64,000 nucleotides of DNA from Selaginella moellendorffii (lineage: Eukaryota; Streptophyta; Lycopodiopsida; Selaginellales; Selaginellaceae): contig NW_003314292.1 in assembly GCF_000143415.4 (NCBI RefSeq), positions 598,829-662,828 on the forward strand. Direction: 5' to 3'. The position numbers and the translations under genes are program-made. Under the pieces are notes generated by a model. That model worked only from the letters and a program-made list of their open reading frames with translations, did no database searches and had not been told where the DNA came from. Each line of letters starts with the position of its first letter. The first letter of the stretch is position 1. Below are positions 54,402-63,883 of this stretch, piece by piece.

Positions 54402-54991
54402 TTACTTCACTCTCGTGAGAATGAGCTGAATGGCCGCGTTCGCGGAGGAGAACGCGCCATGGAAGCTCTCTTTGAAGGAGAAGCTCTCCAAATTCTCCAC
54501 GATTCGCATGAGGATGTTGCCAGCATCGAGCTCCTTCTCGATCAGGCAGCGGTAGTAGACAGTGGCGCATCGATCGCTGATCTCGGCGTTGGCGGGCTCC
54601 GGGCAGTACTCGTTGTCGAGCCAGGCATGGAGATTCTCCCTCAGCCACTGCGATTCCTGCGAGATTTTCCAAGATTTTCGTCACGATCGATGGATTGATC
54701 GATAGCACACACCTCTGCTGCTGCCGACGCCGTCGACCATTCCACCGGTAGCATCAGATCTTCCACGCCCTCTTCTCCTTCTTCTTCTCCTTCCTGGCCG
54801 CCTTTCTTGCCCGCATTCTTCTCTCCATCTCGCCTCGAATCGTCCGAGAACGCTCTCGCAATCGTGCCGCGATTCCTCCTGCTGCGATCGATCCTGCATT
54901 GCGAAGAGAAGAAGCACCGCGGAGTCTTGGCGCCGATCGGGCGTGCCGCTGGAGGAGCCGCGGATAATCTGGCAATGGACGCCATAGCCAT
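54402..54991 (-). CDS. Plastid-targeted conserved plant protein, unknown function
   Basis: Two exons (54991..54713 and 54656..54402) give 177 residues. The N-terminus (MAMASIARLSAAPPAARPIG, then RSRRNRGTIARAF) is a typical chloroplast transit peptide rich in Ala, Ser and Arg. An acidic linker follows, then a compact domain starting ESQWLRENLHAWLDNEYCPE and containing IVENLESFSFKESFHGAFSS. I recall similar plant hypothetical proteins but no function. The start codon is 28 bp from that of the divergent helicase-like gene. Confidence 0.7.
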
Positions 54992-55019
54992 GAGATTTTA
55001 GGGTTTATGCGCGGTAGCT
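54992..55019. promoter_or_regulatory. 28-bp gap between two divergent start codons
   Basis: Only 28 bp, containing TTTAGGGTTT, separate the ATG of the plastid protein (-) from the ATG of the helicase-C-like gene (+). Both core promoters and leaders must therefore overlap this gap or the coding sequence of the opposite gene. Confidence 0.6.
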
Positions 55020-56043
55020 ATGAGCGAGGCATCCGTGACTCCCAGGTAGGAATTCTCTTTCCTACTATTTCCGATCGCTTCTACTCCGATCTAGGCAGCG
55101 CGATGGAGATTCGCCGCGGCATTTCTACATCGCGGTCGATCGGCAAGAATTTAAAATGGTGAAGATAGTCTCTGGCTCTCTCGTTTTACGTGTGTTCTTC
55201 GTTTTCCTTTCTAGAGAACTTTCTTCGATTTGCTTGAGCACTTCTGGAAGCGATCGGGAGTTCCTCTAGTAATTTGCTGCAACGCGCGCGACAGCCTCGA
55301 CGCAGTCTTCGCCGCCGCTGCGTCGTGTCCACACTTCCACGTAAAATTCCTCGTAAGAAAAGCTTTCTTCTTCTTCGTTTCTTGCCAGCTCTTTTCCTTC
55401 GAGACTAAACGATTTGTGAGACGCAGCACAGTGATCTATGCGAGCACGAACGAGCGACAACGATCGAAGAGTTCCGGCGTGCCATGGCAGAATGGAGGAA
55501 GAGTGAAGTAACGATGGAGGGTGATTCCACCATGCCTCCAAAGCTCTTCCTCCTCCTTGTCACCGACGCTTGCCTGCCGTCCAGCACTTTTGGAGAGCAT
55601 TCCCTTCTCGCAAGAGCGCTTGTCAACTACGATCTTCCCGTGAAAAAGGCGAGCTTTCTTATGATATCTTCGCATTTCTTTCGTTCTCTCCGGGATTTCA
55701 TTCTTTGTTTTCGTTTGCTTCTCTAGGAAGCGTACTTGAGGCGTCTCGGTGCTTGTTTGAGCCCCTCCGGAGGGACACAAAGCGTCACAAAGAGTTCTAC
55801 GAATGAACCGAGCTCCAGTAAGTGGTAGTTCCGTGTTTATCTCTTGTGATAGATTATTGTTCTCTTCTTTCCAGATGGTGTCGTGCTTAACATCGTTGTT
55901 GGTGGCGAAGTATCCACACTTCGCAGCATCGAGGAAGGCTGTGTCGTGATCATCAACGAAATGCCAATTAACGTACGTTTCTTCTCTCAACCTTCATCTT
56001 TGATCTTCACACTACTGGCTTGCAGATCACAGAGCTGTTGTAA
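55020..56043 (+). CDS. RNA helicase C-terminal (RecA2)-like protein without a DEAD domain
   Basis: Seven exons (55020..55045, 55095..55158, 55215..55352, 55427..55648, 55727..55817, 55875..55972, 56026..56043) give 218 residues. The product reads HFYIAVDRQEFKMRTFFDLL, VPLVICCNARDSLDAVFAAA, SDLCEHERATTIEEFRRAMA, LLARALVNYDLPVKKEAYLR and VVGGEVSTLRSIEEGCVVII. This follows the second RecA domain of eIF4A-like helicases, but with degenerate motifs and no ATP-binding first domain. I recognise a small plant family of this kind. It may be a regulatory helicase remnant. Intron 4 has a GC donor (AAAAAG|GCGAGC). Its last two exons are also present as a relic at about 60150-60260. Confidence 0.8.
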
Positions 56044-56147
56044 CGAGCTCACTGGAAGAAAAACCTTTCACTTCTGCTGCTACCAAACAACTTCTGAAAA
56101 AAGATGGGAAATTTATGTGCAGGTATATAGAAAGAAACTTTTGGAAT

Positions 56148-56871
56148 CTATTTCTTCTTCTGTGGTAATCTCTGAACAACCACCTGCAGAAAAAAAAAAA
56201 AATGAAAAACAAGAGATCAAATTGCCTTGGCAAGTAATTTACTTTTCTTACCCTGCCAGCATTAGACTTATCTCCAACAATTGTTTGGCAAGCCAGCCTC
56301 CAAGTACCAGGCTTCTGAAAGTTTCAAAGTAAGAAATTGTTCAAGTTGTTTGGTTTGATCTTTTACCTGTTTGAGATGCTTCTTTTCAGCACTGGTTGGC
56401 TGACTTAGCAGCTCTTGTCCCTCTAAAATCTCCACAATACAAGTTCCACAGCTGCCACCCCCTCCACAGTTCATCAGCTTGCCCTTCAGTAAGAAAAAAA
56501 AAAAAAAATATCAAATCTAACACCCTTGACTTTGTTCAGAAACTTACGTACAATCCGTAGAGCTCGAGCTTGTTCTCGCGCATCACATTCCTGAGCACCT
56601 TCTCACCGCTCTTGACACTCGTTTTCAACACATCCCCTTTGCCATCGGGCTGCACAGCACACACACACAGAAAAAAACCTTGGAAATTGCTGAAGTTTGG
56701 ATGCTTTTTTACCCCCAAAAATTCGAGCTCTATCGCTGCTGGCTCGCTGCTTGGCTGCTCACTACCATCTTGTAGATTTGAGAACAATGGCCTGGCTTTC
56801 TTCCTTGGAATGAATCGCAAAGGACTTGAAAACTCGCATTGGCATATGGAGAATGCGGGTGAGACAGCCAT
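56148..56871 (-). CDS. PNSB3: Photosynthetic NDH subcomplex B subunit 3 (PNSB3/NDF4), 2Fe-2S ferredoxin-like
   Basis: Five exons (56871..56713, 56649..56548, 56483..56367, 56314..56252, 56183..56148) give 158 residues. A transit-peptide-like start is followed by the ferredoxin fold: DVLKTSVKSGEKVLRNVMRE, the cluster loop MNCGGGGSCGTCIVEILEGQ, TWRLACQTIVGDKSNAG and VVVQRLPQ. This pattern (CGGGGSCGTC with a distal Cys in RLACQT) is that of PNSB3, a membrane-bound subunit of the chloroplast NAD(P)H dehydrogenase-like complex in cyclic electron flow. It is a little shorter than the Arabidopsis protein because of the N-terminus. The duplicate at 60360-61017 is broken. Confidence 0.92.
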
Positions 56872-56898
56872 AGAGAGCAAAAAAGAGAGAATTTATCT

Positions 56899-56978
56899 GT
56901 TGACAGTGGGATTCGAACCCACGCCCTTTCGGACCAGAACCTTAATCTGGCGCCTTAGACCAACTCGGCCATGTCAAC
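56899..56978 (-). tRNA. tRNA-Leu (anticodon AAG)
   Basis: On the minus strand the acceptor stem GTTGACA pairs with TGTCAAC. The D arm is GCCGAGTTGGTCTAAGGC, the anticodon stem CCAGA/TCTGG encloses TTAAGGT, a long variable arm (class II) follows, and the T arm is TGGG-TTCGAAT-CCCA. The anticodon is AAG. It lies in the PNSB3 promoter region, in the same orientation as PNSB3. Confidence 0.93.
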
Positions 56979-57049
56979 CTTTGCTGATAGAGTGTGTAAG
57001 TTTAACCCCAAATGCCAAAGCTAAACACAAGTTTTTTAATAATTGAAAT

Positions 57050-58160
57050 TATGTTTAGCCAATGCCAGCGGATTGGATGCGAAGCTCTTCTCTCCCGATC
57101 AAAACGACGATGAGAACGCTTGCTAATACCATCCCGGCGTAAGTTTGTGGTTCTCTCCCGCGTTTTCACAGATTTTTGCCTCCAATTCTATCTTGTGCAT
57201 GGAATTGGAATTGGAACTGGAACTGGAACTGGAGTTTTTCGAGCATGTGCTGTCAATCCGTGCTTGATTTCTTCTGATTTCAGCCCCTGTTTCACGACGG
57301 TGGGAAACAATGGAGCTGCTGCAAACAGCAGAGTCACGATTTTAGCTTGTTCTTAAGCATTCCAGGGTACGTCTACTTTCTTCTTCTACTTCTTCTTCCT
57401 TCTTCTTTTGTGTTTGTTTTTCTCTTCTTTTCTCTTATTTCTGCTGCGGTCATTTTTTCGTTCGTTGGTTTTGGTCCTTTCATTTTGGAGGTTATATTTT
57501 CTCCTTTCTCCATCAGCTGTACGCAAGGAAAGCACACATCAGAGAAACCAAAGCCAGCTCCCAAGCCAAGCAAAACTTTACCCAGGGAGACGCCGGCATG
57601 CTTGAGATGCAAACAAGGTTTCTACTGTTCAGATCACGGTAAGCAAACCTTAAACCTTTTGTCATTTGTCTTGCTCATTCGCACGCACGGACGATGGCTT
57701 TGATCTTTTTTCTCTCTTTACTTGTCCTTTATGCTCGTAACTTAAGATTAAAATATCTGTTCTTCGCAGGCTCAAAGATATCGCAACTCAACGATTAAAA
57801 ACCAGCTGCAAAAGAAGCTTCGCAATCATCGGTGCAAGCAGCCCCGGCGGCCCTCCCCAACGTGATTGACTTGGATGCAAAGCGGACGTGCAGGAATAAA
57901 GGCTGCGGAAAGGCATTCACCGAGCGAGAGAACCATGAAACTGCTTGCAGTTATCATCCGGATGATAGCTGTTTTTCACGACAGATCGAGAGGAGTAAGC
58001 TTCTCTTCAGTTTATCTAGTCTATCCATTCTAAATCCTATGACGTGTTCTTTTTCTAGTTTTTTTCTTGCTAGTGGGCCTGCTGTGATGTTCATGTGAAG
58101 GAGTTTGACGAGTTCCTGGAGATCCCGCCGTGCTCGAAAGGCTGGCACAGCAGCCAATAG
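57050..58160 (+). pseudogene. RAR1 (CHORD protein) pseudogene, left duplicate
   Basis: The whole gene structure of the right copy is recognisable, but several lesions are clear. The start-codon segment is missing. The first CHORD has TGC-TAA in place of TGC-TGC (near 57121-57126), which is a stop. CTHGKH has become CTQGKH. A deletion with a new stop (TCGCAACTCAACGATTAA near 57779-57797) removes the linker, and an altered segment near 57958 (CCGGATGATAGC in place of CCGGGCCCAGC) breaks the frame of the second CHORD. Confidence 0.9.
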
Positions 58161-58469
58161 CTAAAGAAATGAAATGCTCTTGCGGAGGAATGCTTCGCGA
58201 TGGCTCTGACTTGTACGTAAGTTTTCACTTGTTTTCGTTTCTTTAACGCTTTTCTGTTTTGGTTGATAGGATATTGACACTGCGCGTGAATTGGAACAGG
58301 TGTATACGGCGTAAAACAAGCCGTCGTTTAGTCCACTCTTTGTTGTTTCTTTTGCTCACGTTTTACCAAGTCTCGATTATGTTAGGTGGCTTCGGAAAGT
58401 GCTGACTTTGAAGTTTCGATTCGAGGGCTTCTTAAACGGAGATCGAGCAGCTTGGATCTGGATCCAAGA

Positions 58470-59651
58470 ATGGCTACGGCTTCTGATATCGCTTTTCCAG
58501 GACTACGTTTCAATCCTCTGGCAGAACGACGCGGCTACCAGGTTCTATCAATCAACAATCACTTAAGCGCGAGTGTGGGATCCAGAATTTCTACGAGAAG
58601 GCAACAGGATTTGGTTGCTCTGAAGCTCTACTCATCCTTCCCGGCGGAACAAATCTTTCGCTTCTCCTCCGCAAGGCGCTCCAATATCATCGCCAGATCG
58701 AGGTAAGCTTTCGAATCTTTCCTCTGCGAAAACAAATTCTCGTGAATTGTAACGAAACAGTAACGATCCATATGGCCCAGTTTCGAAGTCCTTTTTCTCC
58801 TCGAATATGTGAGAATTGTCATTTTGTGTGCTCTTTTATTTAACCAATTCTGCAGCTTGGATGTGTTGGCTTTTCTGATAAGACTTCCAGCCCTCATCCT
58901 GGGATTTATAAAAAAGGAGCAACAGATTATGGAAATAGTGGAAGGTATTAACGTTGCTTTCTTATTGTTCCATGCTATTGTGCACTACTGCACGGATCAA
59001 TTAGACGACGCAGCACTAACAGTGAGCGGCATTGCAGAAGGACTAGAGAAAGTGGAAGAAATTATCGAGGACGAGTCGATCCCAGAAGACCGAAGAGAAG
59101 AACTCAGGGACAAGGTGAGCACGCTCATTTGCTTTGCTCCAACCTTCCAAGCATTTTAAGTTTCAACTGTTGGAAGCATAGGTAAAAGGCACAACGGACT
59201 CTATGCGTTCGGACATCGGCACCGTCATTGACAGCGCTGCGGATCCAACCAAGCCGAAGACAAACGCCGGTGGAGAACCCGACGTCAAGGCCGCAGCCGA
59301 CGCAACCTCTCGAGCTGCGGAGGAAGCACAGAAGCTCAAAGACGCGGCGACGGAGCTCGAGGAGAAGCACACAGGTAAGCTCTAGCATCTTTCGCATCAC
59401 TGTGATTGATCGCTGGGGAAAGGAAACGAGAGTCAACCATTTACTAAAGCACGAAAGAGATTCTAACAGGGAGTACCACTAACGCGATGAACAAGTCGCA
59501 CCACTTTCGAGCAATATCGTCTTCACGCGGCAGAAGCGCCGTCATGCTCGTGCTATTGAGTGCCATGCTTTCGAGTTTGATAGTCTCAAACTGGCCGGCC
59601 ATCCTCAAGCACGTGTTTGACTTCCTGCTCCACCACGGCATAACAATTTGA
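58470..59651 (+). CDS. Helical protein with C-terminal membrane segment, unrecognised (left paralogue)
   Basis: Four exons (58470..58702, 58856..59114, 59182..59374, 59470..59651) give 288 residues. The N-terminus is Arg/Ser-rich and transit-peptide-like (ISTRRQQDLVALKLYSS, SSARRSNIIARS). A hydrophobic block LDVLAFLIRLPALILGFIKK is followed by acidic amphipathic helices (TVSGIAEGLEKVEEIIED), an Ala/Lys/Glu-rich stretch (ADATSRAAEEAQKLKDAATE) like LEA proteins, and a C-terminal hydrophobic tail (SAVMLVLLSAMLSSLIVSNW). I cannot name the family. Plastid or membrane-surface location is an inference. It differs from the right copy by base changes and by insertions or deletions in multiples of three. 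Confidence 0.72.
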
Positions 59652-59690
59652 ATATTCTGACCAAAATTACAGATGGTTTCTCTTACTGGA

Positions 59691-60130
59691 TAGACTAGAC
59701 GAACTGAAGAGAAGCTTACTCCTCTAGATGACCTAGTGCAGCAAGCAAAGTGCTAGGGACACAAGCTTGCTAGAGAAATCTAGTTATTTCTGGCTGGACA
59801 GGTAAATTGTCCTCTCAAGAGGCTGCTATGCTTCTGCAAGAAATAATGTCAAATGTTAAATCCTGCATTAAAAAAAGGATATAATTATATGCATCCCATA
59901 TGAACTTTTCAATCCCAATATAGGACACTTTTTTTAGCATGAAGCTCTAGATCACCATTTATAACATAATGTGATCCAGCTATTGATGTGGTTCGTGATA
60001 AGCTTGCAAACTTTATATTTTGATTTTGTCTCTTGAACATAGATAACAATATATTTTATATCATTAGTATAAATATCAGCATTGTCTTATTGAGACATGG
60101 GAAGCTCACATTTTGTTGACTATTTGTAGA
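59691..60130. other. AT-rich spacer between the duplicated blocks
   Basis: No gene, repeat or RNA structure could be recognised. It has no counterpart seen after the right copy within the window. Confidence 0.5.
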
Positions 60131-60359
60131 CTATAGAATTGGGGAGTTAACTTCATGATGATCAACAAAATGCTAATTAATATATGTTTCTTCTCTCAAA
60201 CTTCTTCTTTAATCTTCACATTACTGACTTACAGATTACAGAGTTGTTCTACCGAGCTCACTAGAAGGAAAACCTTTCACTCCTGCACTACCAAATACAA
60301 AGAGAGAACTTTTGAAAAAACATTAGAATTAATAATCAATTAATGTGCAGGTATAGAAA

Positions 60360-61017
60360 GATTTCTTCTTCTATGGTAATCTCTGAACAACCATGTGCAG
60401 AAAAAAAAAAGAAAAACAAGAGATCAAATTGACTTGGCAAAAAGATACTTTCTTACCTTGCCAGCATCAGACTTATCTCTGACAATTGTTTGACAAGCTA
60501 GCCTCCAAAGTACCAGGCTTATGAAAGTTTTACATAATACATTATTCATTTGTCTGCTTTGAATTCTCCTTTACCTGTTTGAGATATTTCTTTTCAGCAC
60601 TGGTTGGCTTGACTTAGCAACTCTTGTCATTCTAAAATCTCCAAAATACAATTTCCACAGCTGCCACCCCCTCCTCCACAGTTCATCGCTCTTCAGTAAG
60701 AAAAAAAAATCAAATTTCACCCTTGACTTTGTTCATAAGCTCACATACAATCTGTAGAGCTCAAGTTTGTTCTTGCGCATCACATTCCTGAGCACCTTCT
60801 CACCACTTTTGACACTCACATCCCCATTGCCATCGGGCTCACAGCACACACAAAGAAAAAAGCTTTGGAAATTGCTGGAGTTTTGATGCTATTAGCCCCC
60901 AAAATTCGAGCTCTATCGATGCTGGCTCGCTGCTTGGCTGGTCACTACCATCTTGTAGATTTCAGAACAATGACCTTGGAATGAATCGGAAAGGGGCATC
61001 TGGAGAGACAGCCATAG
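60360..61017 (-). pseudogene. PNSB3 pseudogene, right duplicate
   Basis: All exons can be traced, but two splice acceptors are lost: CTGCAG|GTGG has become CTGCACATGG near 60397, and TTTCAG|AAGCC has become TTTCAT near 60525. Single-base insertions shift the frame (an extra T in the TACTTTGGAGG segment), the cluster loop is altered (SCGNC in place of SCGTC, plus length changes in the Gly run), and exon 1 has lost a large internal piece. Confidence 0.9.
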
Positions 61018-61039
61018 TGAACCAAAAACCATAAAAAAT

Positions 61040-61105
61040 GCTGTGGATTCGAACCGATGCCCTTCCGGACCAGAACCGAAATCTGGCGCAGTATGTCAGT
61101 CTTTG
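61040..61105 (-). pseudogene. tRNA-Leu relic
   Basis: It corresponds to the intact tRNA-Leu at 56899-56978. The T arm and anticodon arm remain (GGATTCGAACC, CCAGAACC-AAATCTGG), but the anticodon loop, D arm and acceptor stem are mutated or lost, so it cannot fold as a tRNA. Confidence 0.85.
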
Positions 61106-61180
61106 CTGGTAGAATGTGATAGTGTAAGCCAAACTTGTAATGTTAATTATTTTTAGGGCTTGTGTGTGGGAGCTGGAGCG

Positions 61181-62352
61181 ATGGGGAAGGTCCAATGCCA
61201 GCGGATTGGATGCGACGCGCTCTTCTCTCCCGATCAAAACGACGATGAGAACGCTTGCTGCTACCATCCCGGCGTAAGTTTGTGGTTTTCTTCCCGCGTT
61301 TTCACAGAGTTTTGCCTCCAATTTTGATCTTGTGCATGAAATTGGAACTGGAACTGGATTTTTTCGAGCAGCCGGTATGTGTTGTCAAATCCGTGCTTGA
61401 TTTCTTCAGTTTGGGATTGCTGTGGTGATTTCAGCCCCTGTTTCACGACGGTGGGAAACAATGGAGCTGCTGCAAACAGCAGAGTCACGATTTTAGCTTG
61501 TTCTTAAGCATTCCAGGGTACGTCTACTTTCTTCTTCTACTTCTTCTTCCTTCTTCTTTTGTGTTTGTTTTTCTTCTTTTTTGTTTTCTTTTATTTCTGC
61601 TGCGGTCATTTTTTCGTTCGTTGTTTTGTTCTTCTTCTTTCTTTTTGGAGGCTAAATTTTCTCCTTGTTCCATCAGCTGTACGCACGGAAAGCACACATC
61701 AGAGAAACCAAAACCAGCTCCCAAGTCAAGCAAAACTGTACCACAGGGAGACGCCAGTAACACCAATTGCTTGAGATGCAAACAAGGTTTCTACTGTTCA
61801 GATCACGGTAAGAAAACCTTAAACCTTTTGTCATTTGTCTTGTTCATTCGCATGCACGGACGATGGCTTTGATCTTTTTTCTCTCTTTACTTGTCCTTTA
61901 TGCTCGTAACTTGAAATTAAAATATCTGTTCTTCGCAGGCTCAAAGATATCGTGTGGACCAGTGGCAGCCCCCAGCAAAGACGTGGAAAAACCAGCTGCG
62001 AAAGAAGCTTCGCAATCATCGGTGCAAGCAGCCCCGGCGGCCCTCTCCAACGTGATTGACTTGGATGCAAAGCGGACGTGCAGGAATAAAGGCTGCGGAA
62101 AGGCATTCACCGAGCGAGAGAACCATGAAACTGCTTGCAGTTATCATCCGGGCCCAGCTGTTTTTCACGACAGATCGAGAGGAGTAAGCTTCTCTTCAGT
62201 TTGTCTAGTCTATCCATTCCAAATCCTATGACGCGTTTTTTTCTGTCTTGTTTTTTTCTTGCTAGTGGGCCTGCTGTGATGTTCATGTGAAGGAGTTTGA
62301 CGAGTTCCTGGAGATCCCGCCGTGCTCGAAAGGCTGGCACAGCAGCCAATAG
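61181..62352 (+). CDS. RAR1: RAR1, two-CHORD zinc protein of plant immunity
   Basis: Five exons (61181..61273, 61435..61517, 61677..61807, 61939..62183, 62266..62352) encode 212 residues. CHORD-I: QCQRIGCDALFSPDQNDDEN, ACCYHPGPLFHDGGKQWSCC, then GCTHGKH. A short Cys-containing linker (CLRCKQGFYCSDHG) is followed by CHORD-II: TCRNKGCGKAFTERENHETA, CSYHPGPAVFHD, WACCDVHVKEFDEFLEIPPC, KGWH. All expected Cys and His zinc ligands are present. RAR1 works with SGT1 and cytosolic Hsp90 to keep NLR immune receptors stable. The length is close to the roughly 226 residues of flowering plants. It is the only intact copy after the local duplication. Confidence 0.95.
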
Positions 62353-62661
62353 CTAAAAAACGAGATGTACATGCGCAGGAATGCTTCGCGATGGCTCTGG
62401 CTTGTACGTGAGTTTTCACTCGTTTTCGTTTCTTGAACGCTTTTCTGTTTTGCTTGATAGGATATTGACACTGCGCGTGAATTGGAACAGGTGTATACGG
62501 CGTAAAACAAGCCGTCGTTTAGTCCACTCTTTGTTGTTTCTTTTGCTCACGTTTTTTCCAAGTCTCGATTGTGTTAGGAAGCTTCGGAAAGTGCTGACTT
62601 TGAAGTTTCGTTTCGAGGGCTTCTTAAGCGGAGGTCGAGCAGCTTGGATCTGGATTCAAGG

Positions 62662-63883
62662 ATGGCTACGGTTTCTGATATCGCTTTTCCAGGACTACGT
62701 TTCAATCCTCTGGCAGAACGACGCGGCTACCAGGTTCTATCAATCAACAATCACTTGAGCGCGAGGGCGGGATCCAGAATTTCTACGAGAAGGCAACAGG
62801 ATTTGGTTGCTCTGAAGCTCTACTCATCCTTCCCGGCGGAACAAATCTCTCGCTTCTCTTCCGCAAGGCGCTCCAATATCATCGCCAGAGCGAGGTAAGC
62901 TTTCGGATCTTTTCCTCTCCGAAAACAAATTCTCGTGAATTGTGATGAAACAGTAACGATCCAGATGGCCCAGTTTCGAAGTCCTTTTTCTCCTTGAATA
63001 TGTGAGAATTGTCATTTTGGGTGCTCTTTTATTTAACCAATTCTGCAGATTGGATGTGTTGGGTTTTCTGATAAGAATTCCGGCCCTCATCCTGGGATTT
63101 ATAAAAAAGGAGAAACAGATTATCGATAAAGTGGAAGGTATTAACGTTGCTTTCTTATTGTTCCATGCTAACAGTAAGAATTTTGTGCACTGCTGCACAG
63201 ATCAAATAGACGACGCAGCAGAAACAGTGAGCGGCATTGCCGAAGCAATAGAGCAAGTGGCAGGAGTTGTGGAGAAAGTGGCCGAGTCGATCGCAGATGA
63301 CGCAAGAGACACCCGTGAACTCATGGACAAGGTGAGCACGCTCATTTGCTTTGCTCCAACCTTCCAAGCATTCTAAGCTTCAACTGTTGGAAGCATAGGT
63401 GGAAGCCACAGCGGACTCTATGCGTTCGGACATCGGCACCGCCATTGACAGCCTGCAAGGAGCTGCGGATCCAACCAAGCCCAAGACAAACGCCGGTGGA
63501 GAACCCGACGTCAAGGCCGCAGCCGACGCAACCTCTCGAGCTGCGGAGAAAGCACAGAAGCTCAAAGACGCGGCGACGGAGCTCGAGGAGAAGCACACAG
63601 GTAAGCTCTAGCATCTTTCGCATCACTGTGATTGATCGCTGGGGAAAGGAAACGAGAGTCAACCATTTACTAAAGCACGAAAGAGATTCTAACAGGGAGT
63701 ACCACTAACGCGATGAGCAAGTCCCACCACTTTCGAGCAATATCGCGGTCTCCTTCACGCGGCAGAAGCGCCGTCACGCTCGTGCTATTGAGTGCCATGC
63801 TTTCGAGTTTGATAGTCTCAAACTGGCCGGCCATCCTCAAGCACGTGTTTGACTTCCTGCTCCACCACAGCATAACAATGTGA
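62662..63883 (+). CDS. Helical protein with C-terminal membrane segment, unrecognised (right paralogue)
   Basis: Four exons (62662..62894, 63049..63331, 63399..63600, 63696..63883) give 301 residues with the same layout as the left paralogue: Arg-rich start, LDVLGFLIRIPALILGFIKK, acidic helices (VSGIAEAIEQVAGVVEKVAE), an Ala/Lys/Glu-rich stretch, and a hydrophobic tail (VTLVLLSAMLSSLIVSNWPA). Extra in-frame segments compared with the left copy include NSKNF and SLQG. Function unknown. The bases 63884-64000 after the stop hold no visible feature. Confidence 0.72.

Larger units (their letters stand above)
55950..59690. repeat. Segmental tandem duplication, left copy
   Basis: From the end of the helicase-like gene through PNSB3, tRNA-Leu, the RAR1 relic and the tail-anchored helical gene, the sequence is matched in the same order and orientation by 60130-63930. 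Long identical runs occur in non-coding parts (for example around 57330-57420 and 61475-61570). Confidence 0.9.

Noticed and set aside
54641-54917. Alternative frames of the plastid-protein first exon (Arg/Glu-rich)
   Set aside because: Shadow frames; only the frame with the Ala/Ser/Arg leader joins in phase to exon 2.
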